Shown here: piece by piece, positions 1 to 21,303 of the stretch
Position numbering within the stretch: position 1 is the stretch's first letter
Layout: each line of letters begins with the position of its first letter
Source: Allolobophora icterica
Lineage: Eukaryota; Annelida; Clitellata; Crassiclitellata; Lumbricidae
Length of the DNA stretch: 64,000 nt
Assembly (NCBI GenBank): GCA_963556255.1
Contig: OY744616.1
Coordinates: 10,757,491 to 10,821,490 of the forward strand
Direction: 5' to 3'
Program-made: the position numbers and the translations under genes
The notes under the pieces: model-generated
Told to the model about the DNA's origin: nothing
The model's database searches: none
Seen by the model: only the letters and a program-made list of their open reading frames with translations

Positions 1-1043
1 AACCAAACATGTTATCTGCCAAACAAATATTCTGACAAGATTTTGATTGAAGAGCTTCAAATCATTTACTGTATATAACATATATACATTCAAATGCAAT
101 TTATAATAGCCATCATACAGAAAATGCACTACAAACATAACCTTAATATACTACAAATGCATAAGTAGTCGATTTTACCAGTACACACTATCCATCCACA
201 AAACACCACTTTTATTACCGAATATGCACATACAACTCCATCAAAAATTATGTATATATTATAGTTACATATATATGTATATATATATATAATTACATAC
301 ATAAATTTAAATATATATATATATATATATATTGCAAATTAACAGTACCCTGTAATCAATTTTCTGTCCAAATTCAATGGGCCATCAGCAGTTTACCTTT
401 ATATGTATACATAATTATATATATACGTATCTATAATAGTATGTGTAGACTACCTTGCACTTATAGAACTTCTACCGGTATATAGATTTCATTTTAAAAT
501 ACATTTAAACACGTATTTTTTCATTTGAAAGAAAAAACCGCTAAACAAATTGTTGTCGTGCAAAAAACATATGAAAATCAATCTTTTAATTACGATGATG
601 AAAATGCTGCACAAACTCAAAACTCTTCCACCTCTCCGGATCAGCTGATCTCATGCAACACAGCTCTGCAACGTGCTATATCAGCGCTCCTTGACGAAAT
701 ATTGTACCACAACCACCACCACCACCATTCGACAGATACGCAACCATCTGCATTTGTACCCACAATGTAAAGTGGGAAAATGGCCGTACCACATAAAACA
801 CTATTGTATTCCACATATTTATATATACACATAAAATATATATATATATAATATATATTTATATATGTAGACAATCACGGACTGTACAGCGGGTTTTATT
901 TAGACAGATCGATCATACACGATGCCCGTTCAAAAAATAAAACAAAGTCAGCACATTATATATACTCATATACCAACTTAATTTATATATATATAAATAT
1001 TCATATATATATATAAATATATATATATATGAATATATATATT

Positions 1044-1084
<41 letters not shown>

Positions 1085-1633
1085 CAACACACATACACAT
1101 ATAAAGTGTAGCAAGAATTTTTAAACAATACTTGAGAATATTTTACCAACTTGTCGGCACAAAGCACAGCTGAAATGCATACATTCCATTAACAAATGTC
1201 TGTGTTTCTTCTGTATAAAATAAAGGTGATGGACAAGAAGCATGTATGTACACATGTATGAATATCGAAGCATGCATGCGTGCATGTACAAGGCCGCGCC
1301 AAATACCTCCTCTCAAAATCACTGAATAACTGGATCTACGAACTAATTAATTAACAGTAATTACGGATAAACTGTGCATGGATACACTTTATACGCGTAT
1401 GTGTGTGAATCGCATACACCAAATAGTAAAAGAAACAGAGGAATAGTCGATCAGAATGCGCGTGAGAAACACGACACATTCTCCTGCAAATTGAGAAGTC
1501 GACGACAGCCATCGGGAAAACGCGTTTCGTCATTGGCAAAAATTCATTAAACCCAGAACCGATTAAACGAAAGTAAAATGATTATAATTTTATGTTTAGT
1601 AGACGACAGCACTGCCTTCAACGATTCACGTCT
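1..1633. other. AT-rich 3' flank, no gene recognised
   Basis: No coding exon could be supported. The stretch holds long (AT)n runs (about 255-330 and 960-1085) and short palindromic AT tracts. An open frame at 525-770 on the + strand has no ATG at its start, ends in a His-rich (CAC)n tract and matches nothing I know. A TTTATT at about 891-896 would be an AATAAA poly(A) signal on the - strand and could serve the TRAM gene to the right, but it is about 740 bp past the stop. Confidence 0.5.
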
Positions 1634-10775
<9,142 letters not shown>

Positions 10776-12069
10776 CTTGTATACCTTGTCCACGTTGGTT
10801 CATCCGAATGAACTTCCGGGTTATCTCTACATTTGTCTGCACGCTGACTTCTATTTATAGTAACGGCATCTCTTAATTTTGTAACGCATCTCAAGGGAAG
10901 ATGCCTTTGATATAAATTTCTTTCTAGCATTTTCTTCTAAACAAATTTGCAAAATTTAATTGTTCCCGGTCAGTTTCGTAATAAATGTCCATGTTGGTAG
11001 ATAGATTGGTCTTTATTCCGAGAAATTGCAGCACCACGATCAATTTTATTCCATCCGCCTCTACCTCTTTGTTTTTGCCTCTTTTGAGACAATAACTGAT
11101 CGAATGATTCACATCATTTTAGGTAAGCTTACTGATCGAGCTCTTGATCCAGGCACCGTACATGGCATTTTCTCCTTTTGGATCTACTCTTCCGCATCAT
11201 ATGCTCGGTGTATAGAAACTGAAATAAAAAAGAAATACACTAGTGTGGGGGCTCAGCACAGTATAAAGTAATTATTTTATACTGTGTGCTCAGGTCGTTT
11301 AATCGAGCAGATGTACAAACTACAACAAACCAAGATATTTGCATAAATATTAACACAACTCGTTGTGACGTGAACCATCTGATGAGAAATTTTTAGAATC
11401 CATAATTTATGATAATAATCAATCTATGACTCTGAGATCTTTGATAATAAAATTATTATATTGTTATGTTTTCGTTACTCATTTTTTGGCTACAAAGTTA
11501 GGGGCCGGTGCCTTATATTTGATCTTTCAAATTCAAAGCAAATGAATTATTCAACCGTCATTTAAAACAGTTTTTGTGACATTCATCTTTACAGTGCATC
11601 AGGTGATCAGAAGAAGCCATACAGATTCAGATTTTTGGCATAAGCATAAAATATGGCGCTATATGATTACAGTCACTGGAAGCTACATTAACCGGATGTA
11701 TACAATTTCCATGGTAAACTGGGACCACATTCCGATTTATATGTTTTGATCATATTTAACTTTCCAGATCTTTGTAAAACTTTTAGCTACAAGAACTGAC
11801 CGAAGTTATAAAGCAAGGTTCAGTGGCTGATATGCGGGTTTTAATGTGATTTTGAGACCTTTCCGTCTGCATCTATGAATAATTTATTTTGAGGAGATGC
11901 GCTTGCGTATTGCTCTTGTCATGAGTAAAATCTGAAGCCGTACTCGATAATTGAATACGAACTTTGCTACATGTATTTCTGTTTATTTTTACGTCTGAAT
12001 TGATCCAGGCGGTGTTTACATAGTTGGGTCGTATAGTTCAGCTTTGATCGGTTCAGCCTTAAGGCGAAA

Positions 12070-12233
12070 ATGTTGGTCAGTCGATATCGGCCAATGTTGT
12101 ATCTGCAGTATTTCTTGCTGCTAGAAGATCTTGTCCTCAATTCGTTCACAAATCTGGGTCGTTCGCAAAATGTAGTTCTCTTGGTGCTTCATGTGTAAGT
12201 ATTTCAACGTTTATCCTGCACAAAATCTGGATA

Positions 12234-12292
<59 letters not shown>

Positions 12293-14797
12293 TGTGTGTG
12301 TGTGCGTGTGTATATATATACATATTATAAATATATATATATAGTTGAATTCTACATGTATGATTATAATTTTAGAATTCTGATGTATAGCACAGGTGGA
12401 TCCAAATTTGTTTTTGTTTTAGAATATGACATGACCTTGTTATAATTTGTTTCTCAGTATGACTTCGGAAGATAGCATGATAAGGAGGTCCTGTGCATAA
12501 CAATTCTTTTTTCCGAGCTTCAGCTATGCAGATGTAATGTTACATGGTAAATTATAGCAACTAAGTACTGAAGATCCGCTTGGGCTGTCCAAAACGGATG
12601 GCAAGAACCTGATGGGCTTACATTGGTCCCTGGCATATGGGCCACAGCCTCATCTGGGATGTCACAGTAACAGACACTGCGGCTGCCTCTTACTTGCGAT
12701 CAACAGTGTTATCAGCCACAGCTGAAGCAGCTGCGGAACTGGGGGCACCCAGAACAAATGCTAAGTACAGCCAATTCCTTTCAACATAACACTTTGTACT
12801 CTATCCCATTAATAGCGCAATGGACCAGATTTCACCAAGGAATTGGGGTGCTGCATAACCCAAATTTCTGGAGATCCTAAAGAAACTTGCTACCTCTTCC
12901 AGTGTCTTGCAATTACCATGCAGTGCTTCAATGCCATTGCCTTCCGTGGCACTGTTGATCAGCCAGGATTTAATTAGAGTTATAAGCCATTCAAGAGATT
13001 CATTTTATTGTCTTTTGATGTTGTTGTAAGAATCTGAAGAATCATAGCTTCCTTGGGCAAAAAAGAATATTTAATTTTATGCAGTAATATTGTAAGATGC
13101 CAATATAGCCAAAAACTTCATAAAGTGTCATATGTCTGGCATTAATGCAATCACTGAAGCCAATAGCTGCTTCTAAAAGTCACGTCTAGAAACATCAGAC
13201 ACTTGTATTGCAACATTGTTTTACAGAATTCAAGATGTCTGTATTCTGTTTGCGGTCATCATCTTGTTCCTACTCTTCTTCAACACATACATCTTCCAGG
13301 CCGGTCTAATCAACATTCTCATCAACAAGTTCAAGTGGCCAATACTCATTGTTTTGGTTTATCTTGCTCTCAGCATCGGACTTCATGTCTGGGAAATGGT
13401 AAGCTTAATTCTTTAAAACTGAATCGATTTCCTTTGTTTCATATGTTTGTTAATGCGTTTAATCTATTGTAGTACAAAAATAAATGTAATTTAATTTTTA
13501 CTAGCAATACTGTCTTTAATTAAGAAACGTTTTTCTGCTTTTTAGACAATGCTGTGGGACAAGCCGAATACATATATTTACAGTGGAGGATTCACAGCCC
13601 TCTACGTCTTTCAACGATTAGGCAAGTTTAATTACTTTGTTTCTGTTTCAGACAACTTATATAGAGTGTGGACTTGTTAGTGCACTCCTGTATAATTGTA
13701 TTGTATTGTATATGGGCATTTATACAGCGCCTCTCGTGGCATAGACCATTCAGAGGCGCTCCTAGTGCGCGAGACCCCGAGAGAAAAAGCAGGATTTAAG
13801 GTGTGAAAAGAAAGAAGCAACGACACCAGAGAGAATGGTGGTGCGGACAGAAGGAGGAAGTCGGCTCCAAAGTGAGGGACCTATGCAGGCAAAGGACCTG
13901 GATTGAGCCATAGTAGTCCTGACACGAGGAACTAATAGGTCAAGACGATCAGAAGATCGGAGAGGACGCAGCGAAGCAGCAGAATGAGGCCGTAGAACCG
14001 CTTAACCCGAAGTGGTGTTATGTGCCTAAAGCTATAAACATGTTGTATTGGTTAACGGAGGGAGGGAGGAAGAGTGCGAACAGAGGAAGGGAGGAAGAGA
14101 AATAATGGAGAAGAGTGAATGGGTACAAGAAATGTGGTGTAGCACTGCATTTTGTTCTGTACATTAAGTCATTAGTACGTGCTCTGTAAGGCATATTTAA
14201 TTCTCGTTTTGTTCTCATTTGTATAAGACACACTTAGTCACATCTTAGTTATTATCTAATGTCATTTTTAATTATATTTTGAATAGACTCTATTTGTAAA
14301 AAGTTAGCCGATACATGTACTGCATATGATCAGCTTTTTGTACATGCACAGCTGTTCATTCTCCTCAGTCTCTTGTCATTTTGTTCTCAACCAGGGGCGT
14401 CTAATAGCCGTCTATCCCCCCTAAGTCATTGGAGCAACTTCCCATTTCCCCTCCCCCTTCCTTCCCCCTAAAATGGTGGCACACACACTGACAGATCTTC
14501 CCCTATTTCTTGGATGGAGCATTTGCTCCAAGGTTTCGATGGTGTAGACGCCCCTGTTCTCAACTTTACCTTTTTCAGCTGGCTCATCAACCATAGACTG
14601 TCTCTCTCTCTGTCTAACTGTACTGAACTTTGGGTATTGACTTGTGAAGATTTTGATTTTCTTATTGTGAGTTCACTCTTTTTTCAGGTGCTGTGCTTTA
14701 CTATTACACCTACAAACGAACAGCACTTCGACTTTCTGATCCACGCTTCTACGAGGACTCCGACTGGATTAGAAGCGAATTTGAGAAGAGACACTGA
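12070..14797 (+). CDS. TMEM138: TMEM138, ciliary four-pass membrane protein (4 exons)
   Basis: Small multi-pass protein needed for primary cilia; human mutations cause Joubert syndrome. Exons: 12070-12194, 13227-13398, 13546-13621, 14688-14797, giving 160 aa (human 162). Exon 1 encodes a hydrophobic stretch resembling the human N-terminus ([17 protein letters not shown]). Exon 2 carries [20 protein letters not shown] and [16 protein letters not shown], exon 3 VFQRL, and exon 4 [15 protein letters not shown] with [10 protein letters not shown], all diagnostic. Intron 3 uses a GC donor (TTAG|gcaagt), a recognised minor class. The ATG is the first in frame. The gene is divergent from TRAM with 1.29 kb between start codons. 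Introns hold an old retroelement fragment, a (GT)n tract and a hAT MITE. Confidence 0.93.
12238..12330 (+). repeat. (GT)n / (TA)n microsatellite
   Basis: About 70 bp of TG dinucleotides with occasional A or C, followed by TATATA. It begins about 40 bp after the TMEM138 exon 1 donor. Confidence 0.92.
12555..12975 (+). mobile_element. decayed retroelement coding fragment
   Basis: Two frames give peptides of a domain I know from many marine-invertebrate retroelement polyproteins: [18 protein letters not shown] with [19 protein letters not shown], and later [20 protein letters not shown] with FNAIAFRGT. Stops and a frameshift separate them, so it is dead. It lies in TMEM138 intron 1. The element clade is not certain from memory. 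Confidence 0.6.
13695..14020. repeat. GC-rich interspersed repeat in TMEM138 intron 3
   Basis: The left part (TACAGCGCCTCTCG, CAGAGGCGCTCC) matches the 3' region of the - strand SINE at 31838-32099. The rest is GC-rich, purine-biased DNA unlike its surroundings and without a coding frame I can support. Confidence 0.45.
14392..14556. mobile_element. hAT-like MITE, TSD ttctcaac
   Basis: Starts CAGGGGCGTCTA and ends TAGACGCCCCTG, with perfect 8-bp duplications at 14384-14391 and 14557-14564. At 165 bp it is among the smallest intact copies. It sits in TMEM138 intron 3, about 130 bp before exon 4. Confidence 0.88.
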
Positions 14798-16678
14798 GAC
14801 TAAACGCCTTGGCCAACCACAGAAACTAAACCTGGTTGTTACATGCGTGCAGTAGATCCACCTATTCGCAACTGCATTTCCGTTTACTTCCCTTCGGTTA
14901 ATTCAAGAATGAATTTCTGGAGTTCAGCCGAGATTTTTTATACTTATCTGGTTTTATACAAGAAATTGATTGGATCAGGCACAGGGTGACACAACGGTCG
15001 ATGGGTCTGACTTTCACAAATCATGCAAGATCGAAAATTTATTGTTGCGCTTTATATCTTGTCCAGTTGACGGATTGTTGTCATCATTTACATGCTAATC
15101 TAACCCAAAAACTGAGTGATGTAATCATGATCCACTAGGTGTTGTTACCTCCACAGGCTGTTCTCATTTCCTGTCTAGACTGTGTCCATGTCATCTCAGA
15201 TTTCCCTCCCTCTTGGGTTTGACCAGACTTGCTGTTGTGTGGACAGCTTTGCTTAGTAGGAACCATCAAATGATGCCTTGAGTGGGATTACAGTAGCCCT
15301 ATGGAAGTTCTTGGTTTATTTTATTATTATCAATTGATTATCCAGCCATATTCATTTTCCGTAATTACATACTGTAGATCCTTAAACCCAAGAACTGTGT
15401 CTGACAACTCTTTCAGGTGATAGAGGTGTTAAAGAAATTAGTAATTACCTCACACTGTTATAGAAATAATGACTTTAAATGTAAATATATCCCCATTTTC
15501 TGCATTTTGGTATTTTACCGTGGTTTAGAAATAGACAGATGTGAACGTTATTCCCATTGAAGATATATATGTTGCTGAGGTGCTACATATAATTACAAAT
15601 TGCGCTTTTTGGTTAGAATTATGAATTGTTGTTACCGAGTAACAAACCAGCTCAGATGACAAATTGCTGTCAAATTGAGAAACTTTCTGCAGAGTTGTTA
15701 ATAGTAGTTTTATAATACTAGTTTGGTGATGGAAATTAATAAAGAATATTGTTGGAGAATTAATGTAATATAGACGGATTTTATTTTCAACACAGCTATT
15801 ATTTAATGTGCCTGGGATGAATTTGTCTTGGGCTGTTTTAGTCCAACATTTTGTACAAATGCATGTTTATCAAACATTCTGTATATCAATTGTGAATATA
15901 TGTGCACTGTACATGTAATAAATAACTCGCGGTGAACACTTAGTAGATCTAGATGTATAAACTGTGGCTTGACAACCTGCACAGCCATCATGGCAACATT
16001 TGCACAATCTTTAGTCTTGCATTCTTTGCTACTACGAGTAATCTACCATTGGTCTGTCATTCGAATGGTTGTGAGTTTGAGCCAGCTCATCAGACTCCAT
16101 TCAACAACCCTCGCCAAGTTGTTTGCACGTGCCAAATAAGAATCGGTATAGTCTAAGCTTTGGAGTTAAACAGCAAGTTGTATGATGCACTGTGTGCAGG
16201 ACTTGGGGTTTGTCTATTCCAGTCAAACCCGGTTTTATTTAAACATCAACTGCTTTATCTAAACCAAACTGTCGTACTATTGAAGAGCACAAATTTGTCA
16301 GACGAGCGCAGTTTGTTGCTCTTTATACAAGTTTTCTTTCTAATTGTGAAATTTTAATCTGAATGAATTTTGTATAGTACATGCTTGCTTATGAAAAGAT
16401 TTGCTCACATGATTTCTAGTTCATATCTAAGTTAAAGGATGTTTTAAAACCTGTTAACATTGGAATGATAACTACATATATGACCAGAAATTCTAAGCCA
16501 ACTCAAATAACCTAAGCAGAAGCTTTGTGTACATTTGTTGATGGTGAGCCATCAGCAAACCAGTATTTAATTCATTCTTACATCATTTTTACATCTTTTG
16601 CGACAATTAATTACACAGCTTTAGTATGTACAAAATGGAAAAATGAATCTGTTAACGATCATTATTTCAGTCCTGTGG
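14798..16678. other. convergent 3' flanks of TMEM138 and NKIRAS
   Basis: No exon is supported. AATAAA at 15738-15743 is a plausible TMEM138 poly(A) signal (another at about 15917). TTTATT at 16234-16239 is a plausible NKIRAS signal on the - strand. The two genes converge here. Confidence 0.5.
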
Positions 16679-19600
16679 CTAGAATTCTGCATTTGCTGCT
16701 TTTGTCTTCTTGCTGTCTCCACCAAAAGGAGGAAAGCGCTTGCCTGTAAAATAAAGCAATACAACTTAAACAGGATTTCTAAAGTCACAGCAATAACATT
16801 AGCATGCCACTTTCTTTCAGCTGCTATAGAAACTGACTATTCATCTTAGAAACAGCACAAGTGCTTATGAAAATAAGGTCAACAGGAAGGATCAAAGGCA
16901 TTTTAAAACAAATAGGTAACACAGATGAAATAAAGTGGACATGGCAAAAACTATGTAGAACTAGAAACCATTAGCTGTTTCCAAAGAGAGCTTCTGGCTT
17001 TCATGCAAACCGAGATCAAAATCAGCATTGGAGCTAATTCTAATTCTACTGGAAAAAATCTACTAGTTGGTGGCCGATCATTTAGAGCACTCGGCCTGTA
17101 ATGCAGAGAGTATGGGTTTGGGTTTAGTAGGCAGTTAGTTTGTAGTGACCTTGAGCAAGTCCTTCATGCACAATTGCTCTGCACCGTCAATGCTCGGTCG
17201 TATGCACTTCTGAATGTTGCAAGGAGGTCGATATCAAAAACAATTGTACTGTACTATAGTTTTCATTTGGTGCAAAGTACACTAAAACTAGCATACTTTG
17301 AGGCTGAGTCATTTTTGATGCTATCCAGACAAATGAATCCATCAGAGAGTTACGATTGCTGACCGAAACCTCCCATAGACGAACTGAATTAAACAGAAAT
17401 ACACAGATCACCAGACACTGAAAATTCTACAGGGTCAGCATTAACTCTCTGCTTTGAATTGAAAAGACAGTGTCATGCTTCACCCGTCAGCCAACTGGTC
17501 ATCGAATCTCTCACTAGTAGATGGCTGATGCCACTCCATGACTCCTTGCCATTCCTGTAAGCTATATGGCTTACATGGGTTAGTAGGTCCAATTCTCAGT
17601 TGTCCAGACCTGTTCACCCTCTGAGTATGTGGACTAGTCCAGCGGTATAAGGCTTTAAGTGCAAAACTACAGAAGAACATGAAATCCATGGCAGGATCGG
17701 GGAAATAACTGTGAAACACCAGTGTCATTCGAAGTCTGGACGTACAAGAATCATCTTAAGAGTTTCACATTTAGACACACTATAGAAGGTAATGCTGAGC
17801 GGCATTTTCCCATCATGTCTACATACACACGATGTAATCATTTAAACACCTAATTTCACTAGGCAGCACAGAATTTTTCTGATAAACCTTCAATTCCAGC
17901 TGGGTAAGACACCTCTGTATTGGCAGTCCAGCATGCTGTTCTTTTTTAGTGGTCCAATGTAACTATATCTCTGAACTCCATATCGCCCTCATTGAATGTT
18001 GCATTCTTCTGGTACTGGCTTGTTGCTGGAACCTGGGTTCAGAAGAACTGAAGGATCATGGGCTGTCAGCTGCTGTGTTCCTTATGCTTCTACCATACTA
18101 TGTATCTAGAACTTTATCTACCACAAACGGCTCAACCTGCAAACTCAATCGTGATTAAATCATTTGTTGAGATTTGCTTTTTTATTTGGGCTTATGCATG
18201 ACTCTGTCTGTCTTGGCCCCTAGTGAACATTTATGCACGCCTTGGATTCAGATTTTACTGACTGTGTGTATATTAAATACTGTAAATAATTAAACAAATA
18301 CTACATATTCAGAGTATTTAATGTGCTGTCAGTTAAATGTTGATGTTCTGTAATTATGAATTACTATAGCAATTTCTAACTTTCATATGCTATAAGCTTA
18401 GCTACCAGTTTATTATATGCAGTGAAAACACAGCCTGTCACCTTTTTCAGCCTGGGCCCATTTGTTAGCAGTGTTGAACTCGACCTGTTTCTGCTCTTTT
18501 AGGTCACACTTGTTGCCTAACGATATGATAACAGCCTAAACAAAAACAGAACATAAAAGTATAAATCTCTCTCTACCAAACTGCACAGGAAACTATAGTC
18601 TTTCTTCCATGTTAAATGCACACAAATGTTCATACAATATGCTTGCAAACAGCACTATACAAACATTATAAAAATTTAATATAATATGCTTGTAAACAGC
18701 ACTATACAAACATCATAAAAATATCAGATTACATACATGCATGCATTCATACATATATGTACAACATTGTACACACAATATACAAAAGTACCAGTACATA
18801 CATAAGCACATAACAGTACACACACACATATATACATGGACACATACATACATGCATGTATAAGACACTGGATTTCATTCAGAAATGTTCTCATTTGCAG
18901 TATATGCACATTTATAATAAACCCTAGACAATAGCTCCAACTATTTCCATTGCTGTTTTAATAAAAGGCAATTTATGTTACCTCTTTCTTCTCTTTGTTT
19001 TTCTCTATGAATCTTTTAAGCCGATCCATGCACTGAAATGACGATTCGTTTGTCACGTCGTACACAAGAATGTAGCCCTGAAGAAAACCACAGCATCACA
19101 TCCGTCATCATTATCAGCATCATGTCATGCATTCCTCAATGGATTATGATTTTTGCTGCAGTTTCAATTGAAGCGCAAATCGATCTTGTGCATTATAATA
19201 GTGGCACTATAGAAGCCATCTAGGTCGACTCAGCCTTCCACTCCGCAGGGGGCCAAAGTATAATAAGCGGGCACCCAACAGAAATTCCAGAATACAATAG
19301 AAAAACAGGATGAGCAAGAATGACAAACAGGTGTTACAAATGAAAACAACATTATTAGAAATTACTCTATCGGGCACAAAACCAGTTCACTTTAGCTTGT
19401 GGTAATACCATCACATCTGTAAGTGTCATAATGTAATGTAAGACTTGTATAGTAAGCCAAAAGTAACTGTTGAGGAGTTTCTCTTGAACAAGAGCTATTA
19501 GGATAAGAACTTCTGTAAAATGTGGATGTCTTTTCTGCTAAAATGCCAGGACTTAAATGAACCAATGTTTGTAAAAGTGTTAAGACAACTTACGTCTGCA

Positions 19601-21303
19601 AAACTGAGATAATGTTTAGATAGTTCGGCCCTTATGTTGTCCTGAAAGAAAGCAAAAAACTGTTAAGATTTTTTCAAAAAACAAATCACCTAGTAAGTTC
19701 CATGTTTTTGTTAGTTGCATTTAATTATTAAAACACATGAGCCCTAATCAGTGGTGTGCAGAGGTTCTTTGATGCCCGGGGCCAACCCCTTCATTGGATG
19801 CCCCTAAATTGTTCTTTCCCTAATTCATTCCCCCTCCCCTCCCACTGCACTGTGCTGCCCCCTCTCCCTTTCCCCCAGGAAATTTTTGAGAATTGCACAT
19901 TGCCGTATGGTACTTTTAGCCTATTTTGACGATCGGAAACCGAATTGTAGACTTTGTATTTTACAAAATAGACAATAAAATTACTTACTGTTGCGTCTTG
20001 CCGAAAAAATTCTAACAGACGACGCTAACCTAATTAAACCTAAAACCTATGAACGAAAATACAATCATAACACTGCCGTTGTCAACCACTGATTTCATAA
20101 CACGCTAAAAGGGTTCGCAATGCATTAGACACTATTATTAGTACTTAAACTACGGCATACGATTTGTATGATACAAAATTAGTCCGTCAATACAAGCGCA
20201 AGAGATGTGACTGGGCCAACGCCAACCGTTGGATGCCCCCCCGGCTGGATGCCCGGGGCCGTCGCACCCTCGGCACCCCCTCTGCACGCCACTGGCCCTA
20301 ATTCAGAGTAAGAATTTATTGAAAAATTGTCGAGCAACTTACTGACCAGGCCAGCAGTGTCGTAGAAGTGCACCTTCTCCTTCTGCCCTCGATCTGTATC
20401 CACTAGAGCAACGTATATGTCCTCAATCGTCGAAAACATCGGCTACAAATGTGCCAAATAACAGAAGAGATAGAGGTGAAAGCACGAACGTTACAACATA
20501 CACATTACACAACTCTTCATAAGAAGAGTAAACACGCACAATTCAACAGACGTTGCATCATTACTGCATAAATTTAGTGCCATTGCTAGACTCTTAGAAG
20601 GTGCAAATATCTTCATATATGCCCGCCAGGACAGAAGTTTGGTTTGAGGTTTCTGCCCCACCTGCATCCCTAGCCAACTCGGCTATAATGAGTAAACTGA
20701 CCATACACTGTCGGTGGGAAGAGGAGATGGCAAGGGAGAGGACTGGCCACTAAGGCTACGAAAATTAAGTGGCTAACACTTCATACCCTGGCTGTCACAG
20801 GTTAGTTCAAGGGACTGCTCCTCTTCTTCTTCATATATGAATATCGTAACAGCAACGATCGACTGCACCTCCCATAGTATTTGATTCATAAGCTTGAAGG
20901 TCTTAAAACAAAAAGAATGGCATTTCTAAAAACTTCCTGTTGCGGAATGCTCATGTATAACAACACAACAACCTTCCAAAGCCTACAAGTATATATGTAT
21001 GTACACATGCTTGCATGTATATGTAGCGGTATGTAAGCATCGACGTGCAAAGAAATCCTTCAACTTCAGGATAAGGCTTCAGGACTTCTAATGATTGAAC
21101 AATTACACTGTAATTACATTACATAAGTAACTTGAAGGTCAGCATGTGCCCAAAGCATAAATTTCTGTGACCAAACACTGACAGAATGTATAAGTGACAT
21201 TTACCGATCCGACAACATGGTCACCATTGACGAGTTGCTCGAGAATAGCAGTCTTGCCAACAGCTGTCTGGCCACATACAACTACTTTTGATATCTTCCC
21301 CAT
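16679..21303 (-). CDS. NKIRAS: NKIRAS / kappaB-Ras small GTPase (7 exons)
   Basis: Atypical Ras-like protein that in vertebrates binds IkappaB and Ral GAP to restrain NF-kB and Ral signalling. Exons: 21303-21205, 20442-20347, 19641-19594, 19077-18982, 18535-18442, 17383-17297, 16743-16679; 194 aa (human NKIRAS2 is 191). The start [18 protein letters not shown] matches the family. The P-loop is GQTAVGKT; switch II is DTAGL; the base-recognition loop is GNKCDL; the C-terminus has LWEVSV and ASKMTQPQS. Relative to Ras the Gly12 equivalent is Thr and Gln61 is Leu, in line with the family's GTPase-defective character. There is no C-terminal prenylation box (ends NAEF). Exons 1-4 end in phase 0. 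Intron 2 contains a 546-bp MITE. Confidence 0.94.
17078..17205 (+). mobile_element. SINE fragment with shared central motif
   Basis: A tRNA-like head (TGGCCGATCATTTAGAGCAC, GTATGGGTTTGGGTTTAG) is followed by GACCTTGAGCAAGTCCTTCA and CACAATTGCTCTGCACC. The same central block occurs in the SINEs at 1840, 31490, 31838, 32844, 57340 and 59761. It lies in the last NKIRAS intron. Confidence 0.6.
19749..20294. mobile_element. hAT-like MITE, TSD gccctaat
   Basis: Begins CAGTGGTGTGCAGAGG and ends CCCTCTGCACGCCACTG, with perfect 8-bp duplications (19741-19748, 20295-20302). It is 546 bp; ends are GC-rich with GCCCGGGGCC on both sides and the middle is AT-rich. No transposase is present. It lies in NKIRAS intron 2, 52 bp from the exon 2 donor. 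Confidence 0.88.
20618..20830 (+). mobile_element. SINE family B fragment (head missing)
   Basis: Contains TTCTGCCCCACCTGCATCC, CTAGCCAACTCGGCTATAA and GGGAGAGGACTGGC, the reverse complement of the body of copies at 28021 and 45172. It is 5'-truncated and in NKIRAS intron 1. Confidence 0.6.

Noticed and set aside
525..770. 81-codon open frame on the + strand
   Set aside because: No ATG at its start, a low-complexity His tract at its end, and no family match.
11026..11118. Possible first exon of TMEM138 ending at a good GTAAGC donor
   Set aside because: In the phase needed to join exon 2 it contains a stop; the exon at 12070-12194 fits the N-terminus and the phase.
17480..17728. 82-codon open frame on the - strand between NKIRAS exons
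   Set aside because: No family match and not spliceable in frame; treated as intron.
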